Source of the DNA: Ignavibacteriota bacterium
GTDB taxonomy: Bacteria; Bacteroidota; Ignavibacteria; UBA10030; SZUA-254
NCBI GenBank assembly: GCA_016191715.1
Contig: JACPVN010000232.1
Coordinates: 1 to 15,268, forward strand
Direction of reading: 5' to 3'
DNA length: 15,268 nt
Shown here: positions 14,424-15,268 of the stretch, piece by piece
How the letters are laid out: each line of letters begins with the position of its first letter
Numbering within the stretch: position 1 is the first letter of the stretch
Notes under the pieces: generated by a model
Database searches by the model: none
What the model saw: only the letters and a program-made list of their open reading frames with translations
Told to the model about the DNA's origin: nothing
Program-made: the position numbers and the translations under genes

Positions 14424-15268
14424 ATGTTCACATTTTTGACATGTTCTTTATTTCAAACAATTCAAAGGAAGGGATTCACGATGTGGATTCTCTTCCTCGC
14501 AGTTTTCACAATGCAATTTTCTACATCTCTTCAAGCGCAGAGCTTTACCGAGGCCTATGCCGGGAGTTTAAAACCGGTTAGTTATAGTTCCGTAGCCTAC
14601 GGCGATTATGATAATGACGGTGATTTGGACATTCTCCTAACGGGATACAATGCTGATTCAAGTACATATATTTTTTCCAAAATTTATCAAAATACCGGGA
14701 GCGGCTTTACCGAAGTCTATGCCGGGAGTTTAACAGGAGTTGCTTCTAGTTCCGTTGCTTGGGGCGATTATGATAATGACGGAGATTTGGATATTCTCCT
14801 GACGGGATTGGATGTTGCTAATGTTCCAAGTTCCAAAATTTATCAAAATACCGGAAGTGGCTTTACCGAGGTCTTTGCAGGAAGCCTAACGCCAGTTGCA
14901 TACAGTTCGGTCGCCTGGGGCGATTATGATAATGACGGCGATTTGGATATTGTTCTGACGGGATACAATAGTAGTTACATTCCAATTTCCAAAATTTATC
15001 AAAATACTGGAAGCGGCTTTACCGAAGTCTATGCCGGGAGTTTAATGGGGGTTAGTTATAGTTCCGTCACCTGGGGCGATTATGATAATGACGGTGATTT
15101 GGATATTCTCCTGACGGGATTGGATGTTGCTAATGTTCCAAGTTCCAAAATTTATCAAAATACCGGAAGTGGCTTTACCGAAGTCTTTGCTGGGAGTTTA
15201 ACTGAAGTTTCAATCAGTTCGGTCGCCTGGGGCGATTATGATAATGACGGTGATTTGGATATTCTCGT
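14424..15268 (+). CDS. Secreted VCBS/FG-GAP repeat protein (partial, runs off the window)
   Basis: The frame is open from ATG 14424 to the end of the window (281 codons, no stop). GAAAGG lies 8 nt before this ATG. An inner ATG at 14481 also has a good site (AAAGGAAGGG), but the upstream start supplies the positive n-region (QRKG) before the hydrophobic core, so I prefer it. The signal peptide ends near SLQAQ (about residue 39). Five repeats follow, each about 52 residues: FTEVYAGSL, SSVAWGDYDNDGDLDILLTG, SKIYQNTGSG. The DYDNDGDLD loop is the calcium-binding motif of VCBS/FG-GAP (integrin-like) propellers. Such proteins are envelope or surface proteins in this group and often end in a T9SS sorting domain, which here would lie beyond the window. 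No enzyme signature is seen. Confidence 0.88.
   Translation, partial: MFTFLTCSLFQTIQRKGFTMWILFLAVFTMQFSTSLQAQSFTEAYAGSLKPVSYSSVAYGDYDNDGDLDILLTGYNADSSTYIFSKIYQNTGSGFTEVYAGSLTGVASSSVAWGDYDNDGDLDILLTGLDVANVPSSKIYQNTGSGFTEVFAGSLTPVAYSSVAWGDYDNDGDLDIVLTGYNSSYIPISKIYQNTGSGFTEVYAGSLMGVSYSSVTWGDYDNDGDLDILLTGLDVANVPSSKIYQNTGSGFTEVFAGSLTEVSISSVAWGDYDNDGDLDIL
14544..15268 (+). repeat. Tandem coding repeat, 156-bp unit with 312-bp alternation
   Basis: TTTACCGA recurs at 14544, 14706, 14862, 15018 and 15174, giving spacings of 162, 156, 156 and 156 bp. Units starting at 14706 and 15018 differ at only about a dozen bases and share GLDVANVPSS, while units at 14544 and 14862 carry GYN in that place. Units at 14862 and 15174 share the FAGSLT form. 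This two-unit alternation suggests block duplication. Confidence 0.85.

Noticed and set aside
14544..15268. CRISPR-like array
   Set aside because: The 156-bp units are fully in frame and translate to VCBS repeats; there are no short repeats with unique spacers.

Overview
The window looks like chromosome from an FCB-group bacterium, probably an Ignavibacteria-like or neighbouring Bacteroidota/Chlorobi lineage. The clues are type IX secretion (T9SS) C-terminal sorting domains of the NYPNPFNP type, secreted propeller and VCBS proteins, Y_Y_Y/Reg_prop hybrid-type sensor kinases, and genes often lacking a strong Shine-Dalgarno. The lineage is inferred from protein style only; no rRNA or marker gene is present.

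Layout. (1) 1-274 is a strongly base-paired leader followed by a large secreted Asp-box (BNR-like) propeller protein at 275-2563. Its ancestral frame continues through a single in-frame TGA to a T9SS sorting domain ending at 3115, so the gene has apparently been split by one nonsense change. (2) 3116-3313 is a convergent intergenic region with two hairpins and a 7-bp tandem repeat that supplies the stop codon of the next gene. (3) A minus-strand run covers 9372 down to 3314: a sensor histidine kinase with a 14-blade periplasmic propeller, a small toxin-like gene with a frameshifted end, a DUF2283 gene, an orphan MalG-type ABC permease, and a POT-like MFS transporter. (4) Divergently, across about 150 bp, lies a second propeller sensor kinase of the HPK7/NarX type (9523-12831). 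It is followed by its likely partner, a NarL-type response regulator (13042-13686). Between them sit two inverted copies of a double-hairpin element whose stems differ by compensatory changes. (5) 13687-14048 carries a widespread GAGCGAAG-type hairpin and two near-identical 15-bp palindromes with centres 23 bp apart. (6) These precede a 93-residue ORF that is almost nothing but a T9SS-type sorting domain, without signal peptide or cargo. (7) The window ends inside a secreted VCBS/FG-GAP protein built from near-identical 156-bp units that alternate in a 312-bp higher-order pattern.

How the parts may work together: two transmembrane kinases with periplasmic propellers would sense extracellular or periplasmic ligands (often glycans in characterised relatives). 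The HPK7 kinase probably phosphorylates the adjacent LuxR-family regulator, while the other kinase has no regulator in the window. The secreted proteins are envelope or surface proteins. The most unusual items are the free-standing sorting-domain ORF behind tandem operator-like palindromes, the structured leader at 40-212, the covarying inverted double hairpins, and two apparent recent single-base lesions (nonsense at 2561, frameshift near 5915-5918). None of these could be tested by database search here.
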